A stretch of 64,000 nt of DNA from Corynebacterium urinipleomorphum (GCF_900155535.1 NZ_LT706965.1:588632-652631); one strand, 5' to 3'; positions 46,817 through 56,121 are shown, counted from the first letter of the stretch. Translations and numbers: made by a program. The notes: a model not told the origin generated them from the sequence alone.

Positions 46817-48121
46817 TTAGCGCTCGCGGGACTGGGGCAGGAGTCGCCCCTCACCGAGATTCGCGTACGCCCACTGCATCAGCGGGTAGAGCACGATGAT
46901 GCCGATGGAGCCGAGTGCGATGCCCTCGAGGGTGACGCTGCCGATCTCGAAGGTGAGGTTGCCGATACCCACGATCAGCGCCACCGCCGCCATAGTCAGG
47001 TTGACGGGATTGTTGAAGTCGACGTTGTTGTCCTGCCAGATGCGCACACCCAGCATGCCGATGAGGCCGTAGAGCACCAGGCACGCGCCTCCGAGAACGC
47101 CGGCCGGAATGGTGAAGATCAGAGCGCCGAACTTGGGGATGAACGCCAGCATGATCGCGAAGACCGCGGCAACCCAGTACGCGGCCGTGGAGTACACGCG
47201 GGTGGCAGCCATGACGCCGATATTCTCCGCGTAGGTGGTGGTGCCGGAGCCGCCGAAGGCACCCGCGAGAGTGGTGGCCACGCCGTCACCGATCAGCGCG
47301 GGACCGGCGAGGTCGTCGAGGTCGCGCTGCGTCATTTCGGCGACGGCCTTGACATGGCCGACGTTCTCGGCGATGAGCACGACCAGCACCGGCAGCGTGA
47401 CCAGGATGGCGGACAGGTGGAACTCGGGTGCGTGGAAGGTGGGCAGGCCAATCCAGGGGGCGGCGGCGATGGTGGCACCGGCATCGTCCGCGAGGTTGCC
47501 CGTCAACGCAGCGAACACCCACCCGGTGACCACGCCGATGAGAATGGACAAGCGCGACGCCATGCCGCGCAGGCAGGCGGTGGCAATCAGAATCGCGGCC
47601 AGGGTGACCAGGCCGACAGCGGGCTGAGTCTGGGTGTTCGCCACAGCCGTCGGCGCGAGGTTCAGGCCGATCAGCGCCACAATCGCGCCGGTGACAGCCG
47701 GCGGCATGACGGCGTCGATGACGCGTTTGCCCGCCCACGTGACCAGCAGACCGACGCCGATCAGCGCCAGACCGGTGACGAGGATGCCGCCGAGCTGCGC
47801 GCCAATGCCGTGCTGCTGCGACGCGGTCAGCGGCGCAATGAACGCGAAGGAGGACCCGAGGTAACTGGGCAGCCGGTTACGCGTGAACAGGAGGAAGATG
47901 ATGGTGCCCAACCCGGAGAACAGCAACGTGGTGTTCACGGGGAAGCCCGTCAGGGTGGGCACGAGGAGCGTGGCGCCGAACATGGCGATGACGTGCTGCA
48001 TGCCGATGCCGATGGTCCGCGACCAGCTCAGCCGTTCCTCGGGGGCGACGACGGAACCGGGCAGAATGGTCTTGCCGTCCCCGTGGACGGCCCAGGAAGG
48101 AATGAAGCTCACAGGCTTCAA
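46817..48121 (-). CDS. NCS2-family nucleobase permease (uracil/xanthine type)
   Basis: 434 aa membrane transporter with about 14 helices. The family signature region includes AENVGHVKAVAEMTQRDLDDLAGPALIGDGVATTLAGAFGGSGTTTYAENIGVMAATRV (given here only as positions about 252-308), with the central Glu and the SGTTTYAENIG substrate loop. The resemblance is closest to UraA, so uracil is the likely substrate, but xanthine or urate cannot be excluded. TTG 48121 is chosen, with AGGTG 7 nt upstream; GTG 48112 is the alternative. No pyrimidine genes are adjacent. Confidence 0.86.
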   Translation of the reverse strand: MKPVSFIPSWAVHGDGKTILPGSVVAPEERLSWSRTIGIGMQHVIAMFGATLLVPTLTGFPVNTTLLFSGLGTIIFLLFTRNRLPSYLGSSFAFIAPLTASQQHGIGAQLGGILVTGLALIGVGLLVTWAGKRVIDAVMPPAVTGAIVALIGLNLAPTAVANTQTQPAVGLVTLAAILIATACLRGMASRLSILIGVVTGWVFAALTGNLADDAGATIAAAPWIGLPTFHAPEFHLSAILVTLPVLVVLIAENVGHVKAVAEMTQRDLDDLAGPALIGDGVATTLAGAFGGSGTTTYAENIGVMAATRVYSTAAYWVAAVFAIMLAFIPKFGALIFTIPAGVLGGACLVLYGLIGMLGVRIWQDNNVDFNNPVNLTMAAVALIVGIGNLTFEIGSVTLEGIALGSIGIIVLYPLMQWAYANLGEGRLLPQSRER

Positions 48122-48169
48122 AATCTAGCACCTGGACCGCACACAACAGAACCGGGCTAAACCGCGGAA

Positions 48170-49717
48170 CTACGACACCACGAAGTCGGAGTACTGGCGG
48201 GCGAGGACGCGGGGGAGGCGGACGTCGATAAGCGTGCCCTCTTCTTTGTATTCCTCGCTGCGCACGGTGCCTTCTTCGTGGAGGCGTGAGACGATGTCGC
48301 CGCGCGTGTACGGCACGAGCAGCGTGGCGTGCGCGTCGAGGGTGTTGAGGAACATCTCGATGCGGCCCTCGAGCTCGGCGATGCCCTCGCCCGTGCGCGC
48401 GGAAACGAACACGACGTCGCGGCCCGAATCCGCGAACGCGTGACGCAACTCCGCGAGCACCACCGGATCCGCCTGGTCGATCTTGTTCACCACGACGATC
48501 TCCGGCGGAATCTCCTCCCCCGTGTCCCGCGTGATCTCCGCGAGGACCTCGTTGACCGCTTTGATCTGCTTCAAGGGGAACGGGTCGGAGCCGTCGACAA
48601 CGTGCAGCATGAGGTCCGCGCCCGCGACTTCCTCGAGGGTGGACTTGAAGGCCTCGACAAGTTGCGTGGGCAGGTGGCGCACAAAGCCGACCGTGTCCGT
48701 GAGCACGACGGAACGGCCGTCCGCGAGCTCCGCCTTGCGTGTCGACGGATCCAACGTCGCAAACAGCGCGTCCTCCACCAGTACACCCGCATCCGTCATG
48801 GCGTTGATCAACGACGATTTGCCGGCGTTGGTGTAGCCCGCAATGGCGATCTTCGGGATCGTGGAACGCTGCCGCTGGCTGCGCTTGATGTCGCGGGCTG
48901 TCTTCATGCCCGCCAGCTCGCGCCGCAACTTCGCCATCTCGGAGCGCAGACGGCGGCGGTCCGCCTCAATGCGTGTCTCACCCGGACCGCGCAGACCCAC
49001 GCCGCCGTTGGACCCCGCACGGCCACCCGCCTGGCGCGACAGGTTGCCGCCCCAGCCACGGGTGCGCGTGTACAGGTACTCCATCTGCGCGAGACTGACC
49101 TGTGCCTTACCCTCCTTGGACTTCGCGTGCTGGGCGAAAATGTCCAAAATGAGCATGGTCCGGTCGATGACCTTGACTTTGAGCGCTTCCTCGAGCGCCA
49201 CCATCTGGCCCGGCGAGAGCTCACCGTCGCACACCACGGTGTCAGCGCCGGTGGCGACCACGATGTCCTTCAGCTCACTCACCTTTCCCGAGCCGATGTA
49301 CGTGCCCGGGTCCGGCTTGTCGCGCTTCTGGTACAGCATCTCCACCACGTCTGCGCCGGCGGTCTCGGCGAGGGCGGCGAGCTCGTTCATGTTCGCCTCG
49401 ACCTCGGCCGTGGTCCCCTCGGTCCACATTCCGACGAGGATGACCTGCTCCAGACGCAGCTTGCGGTACTCGACCTCGTAGATGTCTTCCTGGTCTTCGG
49501 AGCGGATCTCCGTGTCGCGGATGACGCGGCGGAACGAGTTACGCTCGGCGAGGTCCAGCGAGCCGGTCGTGGGCGCACCTGCGATGTCGTCGTAGGAAAG
49601 GTCACGACCCGGGTCGACGGGCGTCGCGGCATGGTCGCGGAAAGCCTCGGCGAGAAGCTCGTCGTGGGATGTCTGCTCGCCGGAGGGCGCGGAGGAACGG
49701 GAGAAAGGTTTCGTCAT
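48170..49717 (-). CDS. hflX: Ribosome-associated GTPase HflX
   Basis: 515 aa. It splits or rescues stalled 70S ribosomes under stress. The N-terminal HflX domain (about 90-230) contains GTYIGSGKVSEL and the glycine-rich GVGLRGPGETRIEADRR. The coiled linker precedes the G domain: G1 GYTNAGKSS, G3 DTVGF, G4 NKID and G5 SARTGEG. An N-terminal extension of about 80 residues is longer than in E. coli. ATG start. A 12-mer copy lies near the 3' end. Confidence 0.95.
   Translation of the reverse strand: MTKPFSRSSAPSGEQTSHDELLAEAFRDHAATPVDPGRDLSYDDIAGAPTTGSLDLAERNSFRRVIRDTEIRSEDQEDIYEVEYRKLRLEQVILVGMWTEGTTAEVEANMNELAALAETAGADVVEMLYQKRDKPDPGTYIGSGKVSELKDIVVATGADTVVCDGELSPGQMVALEEALKVKVIDRTMLILDIFAQHAKSKEGKAQVSLAQMEYLYTRTRGWGGNLSRQAGGRAGSNGGVGLRGPGETRIEADRRRLRSEMAKLRRELAGMKTARDIKRSQRQRSTIPKIAIAGYTNAGKSSLINAMTDAGVLVEDALFATLDPSTRKAELADGRSVVLTDTVGFVRHLPTQLVEAFKSTLEEVAGADLMLHVVDGSDPFPLKQIKAVNEVLAEITRDTGEEIPPEIVVVNKIDQADPVVLAELRHAFADSGRDVVFVSARTGEGIAELEGRIEMFLNTLDAHATLLVPYTRGDIVSRLHEEGTVRSEEYKEEGTLIDVRLPRVLARQYSDFVVS
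48223..48234 (+). repeat. CGTCGATAAGCG 12-mer, copy 11
   Basis: In the 3' end of hflX; the coding strand reads T-L-I-D-V. Confidence 0.85.
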
Positions 49718-49833
49718 TGAGTCCTTATTGTCGCATGTCTACTTATTCAGCCAGCAAATGGCGCACACCTACCCCAACCTCAGGCGGCAGCAGATTGTTC
49801 CCCGGCAGCACTCCGGCATTAGGATCGGGGCTT

Positions 49834-50607
49834 ATGAGCGACACGATCACGACAGATCTCTCCAGCATCGGCATGGGCTATTCGCGGTGGCAGGATGCCG
49901 TCGAAGCTGCCATCGCCTCGAACCAGCTCGCGGTGACGGGCGAGGTCCGCGGCGGCCAGCTGATCCAGTTCGCGGACCCGTCGGGCGCGCAACTGAACAT
50001 TCTGGCTGTCGAGCCGTTCGCCACATTCGCTGGCTTCGACTCCACGACGCGGACGTACGCGCACGTCACCATGCTCAACGATGTCGTGGGCCTGTGCGAT
50101 GTCGTCGATCCGATGGGCAACGCGATCGCGTCCGTCACGGCAAACATCGCGCAAGGCCCCCTGCTTGTCGACGAATCCACCCTCCAGTGGCAAGAAATGG
50201 GCTTCACCGCCCTGGCCGTGTCCGTGCAGCACTACGGCAGCGTCGACGAGTTCCTGGGCGCCACCGGCGAGACCCTGGGCACGATCGTCTCCGAGGGCGC
50301 CGAGCGCGTGAATTCCGGCGCTGCCACTGCCCCGGATGCCGCCGCGAACTTCTCCGCCCGCGTCCTGGAGGCGGAGTACCGCACCAACACGTTGACCGGC
50401 GAGCGCTTCATCCACGTGTCCGTCGACGGTGCTTTCCCCTTCGACGTTGTGCTCCCCGCTGGCGCCGCCGGCGAAGAAGCAGCCCAGCTGCCGGAGCGCA
50501 ATTCCGTCATCGCCGGCACCGCTGTGCTCGCCGGCCAGGTGGCCATGGCTGCCGGCTGCGGCTCAGGCGGCTGCGGTTCCGGCGGATGCGGCTGCGGCGG
50601 GCACTAG
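49834..50607 (+). CDS. Unknown protein with Cys/Gly-rich C-terminal tail
   Basis: 257 aa, not recognised. There is no signal peptide. Residues 10-200 look like a folded, mixed alpha/beta protein (RGGQLIQFADPSGAQLNILAVEP), loosely similar in rhythm to glyoxalase/VOC domains, but I cannot confirm that. The C-terminus is unusual: a hydrophobic SVIAGTAVLAGQVAMAAG stretch and then CGSGGCGSGGCGCGGH, with five-residue spacing of Cys and a final His. That tail could bind metal or be modified. ATG 49834 has AGGA 9 nt upstream. It is divergent from hflX. Confidence 0.75.
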   Translation: MSDTITTDLSSIGMGYSRWQDAVEAAIASNQLAVTGEVRGGQLIQFADPSGAQLNILAVEPFATFAGFDSTTRTYAHVTMLNDVVGLCDVVDPMGNAIASVTANIAQGPLLVDESTLQWQEMGFTALAVSVQHYGSVDEFLGATGETLGTIVSEGAERVNSGAATAPDAAANFSARVLEAEYRTNTLTGERFIHVSVDGAFPFDVVLPAGAAGEEAAQLPERNSVIAGTAVLAGQVAMAAGCGSGGCGSGGCGCGGH

Positions 50608-50656
50608 GCTCCGCGCATCCCCGGGGCACATGGCGAGGCGAACGTGAGACGTACTT

Positions 50657-51175
50657 ATGGCCGGTAACAACCGCAATAGAGAAGCAGCGATCTGGCTCAC
50701 CCTCGCCCTCGTCGTCGCCATTTTGCTCGGTTCGCGTCTCGGCTGGGCTGGTCTCGTCATCGGAGTGGTTCTCGCCGCCGTAGCGTTCGTGGGATACCTC
50801 CGCGGCACGACAGACCCGGAAGTCGAATCCCTCCGTGCGTCCCTCCGCATGGCGCGCGACGACATCGAGCAGGTTCTGGATGAATTCGCCGAACTTCAAG
50901 ACGGCTCTTCCACCGACGCCATCGCGGGACGCACTCTGAATTATCCGGCGCTCATGGACGCTGACACCACCATCCCCGAAGTCCAAGACTTCCACTTGCG
51001 CGTGGGATCGGCGAAGAGGTTTCTCGTCCGCGTGGACCAGCATTTGGTGGACCGCGACTTGGACCGCCATGCCCTCGAACGTCTTCTCGCGGTCGCCGAT
51101 CAGCGGGCCTCCGACTTGGAAACGGCGTGGACTGACGCCCGCCGTGCCGCCAGAAAGAACGGCCCGAACCCCTAA
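50657..51175 (+). CDS. Small membrane protein with helical cytoplasmic domain
   Basis: 172 aa, not recognised. Two adjacent hydrophobic helices (about 9-25 and 28-46) are followed by a charged, mostly helical region of about 125 residues (PEVESLRASLRMARDDIEQVLDEFAEL), possibly a coiled coil. ATG start with only a weak upstream GAGACG. It lies 49 nt after the Cys/Gly-tail gene and may share its transcript. Function unknown. Confidence 0.7.
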   Translation: MAGNNRNREAAIWLTLALVVAILLGSRLGWAGLVIGVVLAAVAFVGYLRGTTDPEVESLRASLRMARDDIEQVLDEFAELQDGSSTDAIAGRTLNYPALMDADTTIPEVQDFHLRVGSAKRFLVRVDQHLVDRDLDRHALERLLAVADQRASDLETAWTDARRAARKNGPNP

Positions 51176-51241
51176 GCGAGCCGCATGACGTCTCCCCGCG
51201 ATTGCTCCCGCTAGCTGCCTGCGATGCGGTATTTTTAAGCA

Positions 51242-52849
51242 ATGCCCTCGCTTTTCCGGTCCGGCATGTGGCTCATCGCCGCCGGCCTTTTCATCGCGCC
51301 ACTGTACTTGGTGGTGGGCCTCGCGCTGGGCGGCAACCAGATCCCGGTACTCATCGAGCAGGGTCTCGGCCGCGCGGCGTGGAACTCTTTCTACTCCACG
51401 TTGGTGTCCTCCATTTTCGCCGTCATCGTGGGCACACTCGGCGCCGTGGTTGTGGAACGCACCACGATCAAGGGACCCCACATCGCCCGTTTCCTCCTGC
51501 TCTCCCCGTTGCTCGTGCCGCCGTTCGTCGGAGCGATTGCCTGGGTTCAGCTCTTCGGCCGCAACCAAGGATTCAACGCGTTGTTCGGCCACCCCATCTG
51601 GAACATCTACGGCGCGGACGGCGTGATCTTCCTGCTCACCTTGCACGCCTACCCGATCGTGTACGTGATCATGGCGGCAGCGCTGCGCAAGATCCCCCGT
51701 GACCTCGAGCTGGCTGCTCGCCTCTCCGGCGCGAACACGTGGACCACGCTGCGTACTGTCACCCTGCCGCTTGTCCGGCCCGCCCTGCTGAGTGCTTTCA
51801 CACTGACGTTCGTGTCTAACTTGGGCGACTTCGGCATTCCCGCGCTCATCGGTTCCCCAGCACGCTTTGAAACGTTGGCCACCATGGTCTACCGCTTCGT
51901 CGAATCCGGGACAGTGCCCAACCCGCTGCAGGTGGTCTCCACCATCGGCGTGGTGTTGCTGATCATGGGCATCATCGCTGTGGTGGCCGATTACCTCGTG
52001 GCCAACCGTGCTGCAACGTCCGGCACTAACGCCAGTGCGCCCCTGCGGTTCGACCTCGGCCGCGCAACCTGGCCGTTGACTATGTGCACGTGGGCAGCTG
52101 GCCTCGCAGTCACCCTCCTGCCCATTGGCGGGCTCATCTACCGCGCTCTCCTTCCCGCGCCGGGCGTACCGCTGACGTGGGACACCATGACGTTCCGCCA
52201 CTTCGCCAATACGGTGCAGAACCCCCGCGTGGTGGACGGCTTCCTCAACTCCCTCCTTCTTTCCGTGACAGCGGCCGTGATCTGTGGTCTCCTCGGATGG
52301 CTCATCGGCATCCTGGTCACCCGCACCCGCAGCATGGACAACACGCTGCTCACACTGGTCACGCTTCTGCCGTCCGCGCTGCCCGGCCTCATTGTCGGCG
52401 TAGGCTGGCTCATCATCGGCCGGTACACCGGCACCTACAACACCCGCTGGATCATCCTGCTGGCATACCTGTGCGCCTACACCGCGACTGTTCTTCAAGC
52501 TGTCCGCGCTCCGCTCAAGGGGACGCCCATCGCGATGGAAGAGGCTGCCCGGATCTCCGGCGCCGGCAAGCTACGCGCGATCTTCGACACGTCGGGCGCG
52601 ATGGCCGTGCCCGCCGCTGTCTCCGGCGCCGTCCTCGTCGCTGTGACCGCGATCCGCGAGCTCACCGTCTCCGTCCTGCTCATCGCGCCCGGCACCACCA
52701 CCCTCGGTGTGCAGCTGTTCAACCTGCAGCAGGCCGGCAACTACAACCAGGCGTCCGCGCTGGCGTTCATGTTCACCGCCACCGGGCTCATCGTCCTCAT
52801 TCTCGCCAGCGCCGGGCTGTCACGCGGCACGGCAGCCGCTAGGAGGTAA
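51242..52849 (+). CDS. ABC importer permease, fused two-domain (iron(III)/FbpB type)
   Basis: 535 aa with about 12 helices in two homologous halves, each ending in an EAA-type coupling loop: ELAARLSGANTWTTL (about 160) and EEAARISGAGKLRAI (about 430). This duplicated architecture is that of FbpB/SfuB ferric-iron and related permeases. ATG 51242 lies 6 nt after a TATTTT box (51230-51235), suggesting a leaderless transcript. It is the first gene of a three-gene operon with the ATPase and binding protein. No DtxR box was seen upstream. Confidence 0.88.
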   Translation: MPSLFRSGMWLIAAGLFIAPLYLVVGLALGGNQIPVLIEQGLGRAAWNSFYSTLVSSIFAVIVGTLGAVVVERTTIKGPHIARFLLLSPLLVPPFVGAIAWVQLFGRNQGFNALFGHPIWNIYGADGVIFLLTLHAYPIVYVIMAAALRKIPRDLELAARLSGANTWTTLRTVTLPLVRPALLSAFTLTFVSNLGDFGIPALIGSPARFETLATMVYRFVESGTVPNPLQVVSTIGVVLLIMGIIAVVADYLVANRAATSGTNASAPLRFDLGRATWPLTMCTWAAGLAVTLLPIGGLIYRALLPAPGVPLTWDTMTFRHFANTVQNPRVVDGFLNSLLLSVTAAVICGLLGWLIGILVTRTRSMDNTLLTLVTLLPSALPGLIVGVGWLIIGRYTGTYNTRWIILLAYLCAYTATVLQAVRAPLKGTPIAMEEAARISGAGKLRAIFDTSGAMAVPAAVSGAVLVAVTAIRELTVSVLLIAPGTTTLGVQLFNLQQAGNYNQASALAFMFTATGLIVLILASAGLSRGTAAARR

Positions 52850-52852
52850 GTC

Positions 52853-53920
52853 ATGGAAGACATCCGATTTGAAAACGTGTCCGTGGTGTTCCCCGGTGGA
52901 ACCCAGGGCCTTAGTGACGTCACCCTCGATGTCGCGGCAGGCGAATTCCTCGCGCTGGTCGGCCCCTCCGGCTCCGGCAAGACCACGCTGTTGCGTTCCC
53001 TCGCTGGTTTTGTCGAGCCGACCACCGGAAATGTGTACGTGGGCGGCCGCGACATGACCGGCATCCCGCCGGAGGACCGGCACATGGGAATGGTGTTCCA
53101 GCAGCACGCCGTGTGGCCGCACATGACGGTCGCGGAGAACGTCGCTTACCCGTTGACGCGGGCGGGCGTCGACAAGCACGAACGCGCACGACGGGTCGGC
53201 GAGGCCCTTGCCCTCGTCGGTCTCGACGGCCTCCAGGACCGCAAGCCCGATGCCCTGTCCGGCGGCCAGCGTCAGCGTGTCTCCCTCGCGCGCGCCGTCG
53301 TGGGCGAGCCGCGCGTCTTGCTTCTCGACGAAGCCCTCTCCGCCCTCGACGAACCCCTCCGTGACGTGCTGCGCCGCGAACTTGTCGCACTCACACGCAC
53401 ACGCGGCTTGACCACTCTGCACGTCACTCACGACCGGCAGGAAGCGCTGGCGATGGCTGACCGCATCGCTGTCCTCGACCACGGTGAGCTGCAGCAGGTG
53501 GCCTCCCCCGATGAGCTCTATTCTTCCCCCGCCTCCGCGTGGGTGGCCCAATTCTTCTCGGACGCGACAGTTCTCACCGCACGCCGCGACGGCTTCGAGT
53601 ATGTTTCCGCCGACCCCTCCATGACCTTCCACCGCTCCAATTTGGTGACCGCCGACGGCACCGCCGCGCGGGACCTCGGCGAGGAGATCGACATCGCCGT
53701 GCTCCCCTCCGCCGTCCGCATCGTGGACGCCTCCGATCCCTCCGCCGCGCGCGGCACCGTCGAGTCATCGCTGTTCGAACTTGACGGCCACTCCGTCACC
53801 GTCGACGTGGACGGCACGACCTTCCGCGCCAAGGTCAGGGGCCGCCGCCCCCGCATCGGCGACACTGTCGGCGTGCGCACCGAGCGTGTCCTCGCCTACC
53901 CGAAAGAATCCCGCCCATGA
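52853..53920 (+). CDS. ABC importer ATPase (FbpC type)
   Basis: 355 aa. Energises the importer. Walker A is GPSGSGKT, Q-loop in MVFQQHAVWPHM, the signature is LSGGQRQRVSLARA, Walker B LLLDEALSALD and the switch His in LHVTHDRQEAL. The C-terminal 120 residues form a TOBE-like regulatory domain, as in FbpC/PotA. It starts 3 nt after the permease stop and overlaps the binding-protein gene by 4 nt (ATGA), so translation is coupled. Confidence 0.93.
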   Translation: MEDIRFENVSVVFPGGTQGLSDVTLDVAAGEFLALVGPSGSGKTTLLRSLAGFVEPTTGNVYVGGRDMTGIPPEDRHMGMVFQQHAVWPHMTVAENVAYPLTRAGVDKHERARRVGEALALVGLDGLQDRKPDALSGGQRQRVSLARAVVGEPRVLLLDEALSALDEPLRDVLRRELVALTRTRGLTTLHVTHDRQEALAMADRIAVLDHGELQQVASPDELYSSPASAWVAQFFSDATVLTARRDGFEYVSADPSMTFHRSNLVTADGTAARDLGEEIDIAVLPSAVRIVDASDPSAARGTVESSLFELDGHSVTVDVDGTTFRAKVRGRRPRIGDTVGVRTERVLAYPKESRP

Positions 53921-54978
53921 CACGTCCGTCCACACAACACTGCCGCGGCGCACGCGCCCGAATCACCGCCACTATCGTTGCGACATCCCTTCTCGCCCTG
54001 ACCAGCTGCGCCGAACCGCCCGCGGAAGGCGAGCGCTCAGCGAACAACAAGAACGGTGTCACCACCATCACGCTCTACACCTCCGAACCCGAGGCGAAAG
54101 CCGACATTGCCATCCGGGAGTTCGAGCAGCTCAACCCTGATGTGAAGGTGAAGATGTACCGCGCCGGCACCGGCGAGCTAGTCGCCCGCATCGCCTCGGA
54201 GAAAGCCACCGGAAACATCGAGGGCGACGTCCTCTGGTGCGCCGACGCCCCCACGTTCGAGGTGTACAAGCAGGAGGGCGACCTCGCTGAACTGACCAAC
54301 ATCGACCTCACCGCGATCCTCCCCGCGGCTATCGACGACGACGGCTACTACGTAGGCACCCGCATGATGCCCACCATCATTGCGTACAACACCCAGCGCA
54401 TACCCGAAAGCGACGCCCCGAAGTCCTGGGCCGACCTCACCGACCCCAAGCACAAGGGTGAGATCGTGCTCGGCGACCCAGCCGTCTCCGGCGCCACCGC
54501 CTTCAACGCCGCCGTCTGGCTCCAAGACCCCAACCTCGGTGAGGACTGGGTGACCAAACTCGGCGCAAACCGTCCCATGATCGCCCAATCCGCCGGCCCC
54601 GTCGCCGAAGAAGTCGCCGCCGGCGGCCACCCCATCGGCATTGTCACCGACTACCGGGTGCGCGACCTCGCCGACGAAGGCTCCCCTATCAAAGCCATCT
54701 ACCCCACCGACGGCGCCCCCTACATCACCCAGCCCGCCGCCGTCTTCGCCTCATCTCCTAGCCAAAGCGCCGCCCAACGATTCGTGGCTTACCTCGTCTC
54801 CCGCCAAGGCCAAACCACCGCAGCCGACCTCAACTACCTCCCCGTCCGCACCGACGTGGACAGCCCCCACGGCGCCCCCACCCTCGACGACATCAAGCTC
54901 CTCGAGGCCGATCTCAGCAACATCACTCAAGAGAAGAAGGATGCCGTCGCCTTTTTCCAGAAGGCGATACGGAAGTAA
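53917..54978 (+). CDS. ABC importer substrate-binding lipoprotein (iron(III) type)
   Basis: 353 aa. Signal peptide with lipobox LTSC (Cys about 31), so it is lipid-anchored outside the membrane. The mature part has the periplasmic-binding fold of the Fe(III)/SBP_bac_6 group: ITLYTSEPEAKADIAIREFEQLNPDVKV at the start, TIIAYNTQRIPESDAPKSWADLTDPKHKGEI in the hinge region. Ferric iron is the first guess; thiamine or phosphonate relatives cannot be excluded. ATG overlaps the ATPase stop. An AT-rich gap follows. Confidence 0.88.
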   Translation: MTRPSTQHCRGARARITATIVATSLLALTSCAEPPAEGERSANNKNGVTTITLYTSEPEAKADIAIREFEQLNPDVKVKMYRAGTGELVARIASEKATGNIEGDVLWCADAPTFEVYKQEGDLAELTNIDLTAILPAAIDDDGYYVGTRMMPTIIAYNTQRIPESDAPKSWADLTDPKHKGEIVLGDPAVSGATAFNAAVWLQDPNLGEDWVTKLGANRPMIAQSAGPVAEEVAAGGHPIGIVTDYRVRDLADEGSPIKAIYPTDGAPYITQPAAVFASSPSQSAAQRFVAYLVSRQGQTTAADLNYLPVRTDVDSPHGAPTLDDIKLLEADLSNITQEKKDAVAFFQKAIRK

Positions 54979-55230
54979 ATTGAGGCTGTATTTTAAATTT
55001 TCCAACATGAATATTATAAATTCTTATGGTTTTTAAGTGACACAGGTGGCGACATTGAGTTAAACAAAAGAAACTCACGATGAACTACAGATGAATACTT
55101 GGGTCCGCCTACATAAAGTGCAGTTCACCTTAACCGAGTGATCCCCTGGAGTTTCTGTTAAACCCATTCGCGACGGATTGAAGTGACATCAACTCCAATC
55201 TAAGGTTCATCCCCTTCGTAGACAGGTTTC
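54979..55230. other. AT-rich non-coding stretch
   Basis: About 250 bp, clearly richer in A+T than the rest of the window (for example ATGAATATTATAAATTC near 55008), with no credible gene. Its right end holds the promoter of the broken Rib-domain gene. It probably marks an insertion or rearrangement border. Confidence 0.6.
55178..55206 (+). promoter_or_regulatory. Promoter of the broken Rib-domain gene
   Basis: TTGAAG, an exact 17-bp spacer and TAAGGT, 24 bp before the GTG of the signal-peptide frame. Confidence 0.65.
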
Positions 55231-55964
55231 GTGCACGTGCGCAAACATTCTCCGATCCGCTATGCCATCGCGGGTCTAACTGCTCTCAGTCTGGTGGCTG
55301 CCTCAGTCTCGCCAATCCCTGGTGCCAATCCGTTGACCAGGTGGAGGTTGTAATTCCGGTTAAGGACGACTCGGATTCCTACACCCCGACGCCCAAGCCG
55401 GCCGACCAACTCACACCGATCAAGGTCAACGACACACCGGACCCGAAGGACTACATCAACCTTCCCGCCGACGTCCCCGCTGACGCCAAGGTCACCTTCA
55501 AAGACCGCGTCGACACCTCCGCCGAAGGCGACAAGGACGCCACCGTCGTGGTGACCTACCCCGACGGCACCACCGACGAAATCGAAGTCAAGGTCCCGGT
55601 CGAAAGGAAGCCGGCCGTTCCGAACCCGGGCACGAGCACAGGCTCCAGCTGGAAGGACCTGAGCGAGAAGTGCCGCGGCTCCATCATCGGCACCAGCGTG
55701 CTGGGCGGTCTCGGGTTGTTGCTGGGCCTGATCTCCCAAATCCGCATCCCGGCGATCGAGAACGCGAACACCGAGATCCAGAAGCGTCTGGGAATCTTCA
55801 ACCCGCAGGCCGCAGGTCGCGCGCAGGAGTTCAACCAGACTCTGCCGCTCATCGGCGGTGCACTGGGTACGCTCGTCGCACTGATCGCCATCGGCACCAC
55901 CGCCGGCCTGTGCGCACCGGATGCAAAGAACAGCAGTGAAGGCAGGTCCGGCAGCTCTGACTAA
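55231..55964 (+). pseudogene. Broken Rib-domain surface protein
   Basis: GTG 55231 opens a 40-codon frame with a typical signal peptide (RKHSPIRYAIAGLTALSLVA...), which ends at TAA 55351. The following frame, shifted by -1, begins inside the end of a Rib repeat (VDQVEVVIPVKDD) and contains one whole Rib domain (DSYTPTPKPADQ to IEVKVPV). A Pro/Gly linker and two C-terminal membrane helices follow, with no LPXTG. The export signal and the surface domain are thus out of frame, and any N-terminal domain and extra repeats are missing. A deletion through the repeats is the simplest cause; an assembly collapse is the alternative. Confidence 0.72.
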
Positions 55965-55995
55965 TCACTTAGAGCGGACAAGTTCTTGTCGCTGA

Positions 55996-56027
55996 AAGGA
56001 GGGCTCGGCTTCGGCCGGGCCTTCCTT
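55996..56027 (+). terminator. Terminator after the Rib-domain gene
   Basis: An imperfect 14-bp stem (AAGGAGGGCTCGGC/GCCGGGCCTTCCTT) with TTCG loop, followed by GGGTTTT. Confidence 0.75.
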
Positions 56028-56121
56028 GGGTTTTGCTTGTCTCATGTGGCTTCGTGGTGTTTTTCGCCGTGCGTCGCTGGTCGCGTGGTTTACGTGTTTG
56101 CTTCTGTTTCCGGTTGCTTCG

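Noticed and set aside
46784..48160. 458-codon open frame opposite the NCS2 permease
   Set aside because: Repetitive Asp/His/Gln/Gly-rich shadow of a clear transporter gene.
50507..52498. 663-codon open frame antisense to the ABC permease and two small genes
   Set aside because: It spans several well-supported plus-strand genes and gives a Gly/Arg/His-rich sequence without any domain.
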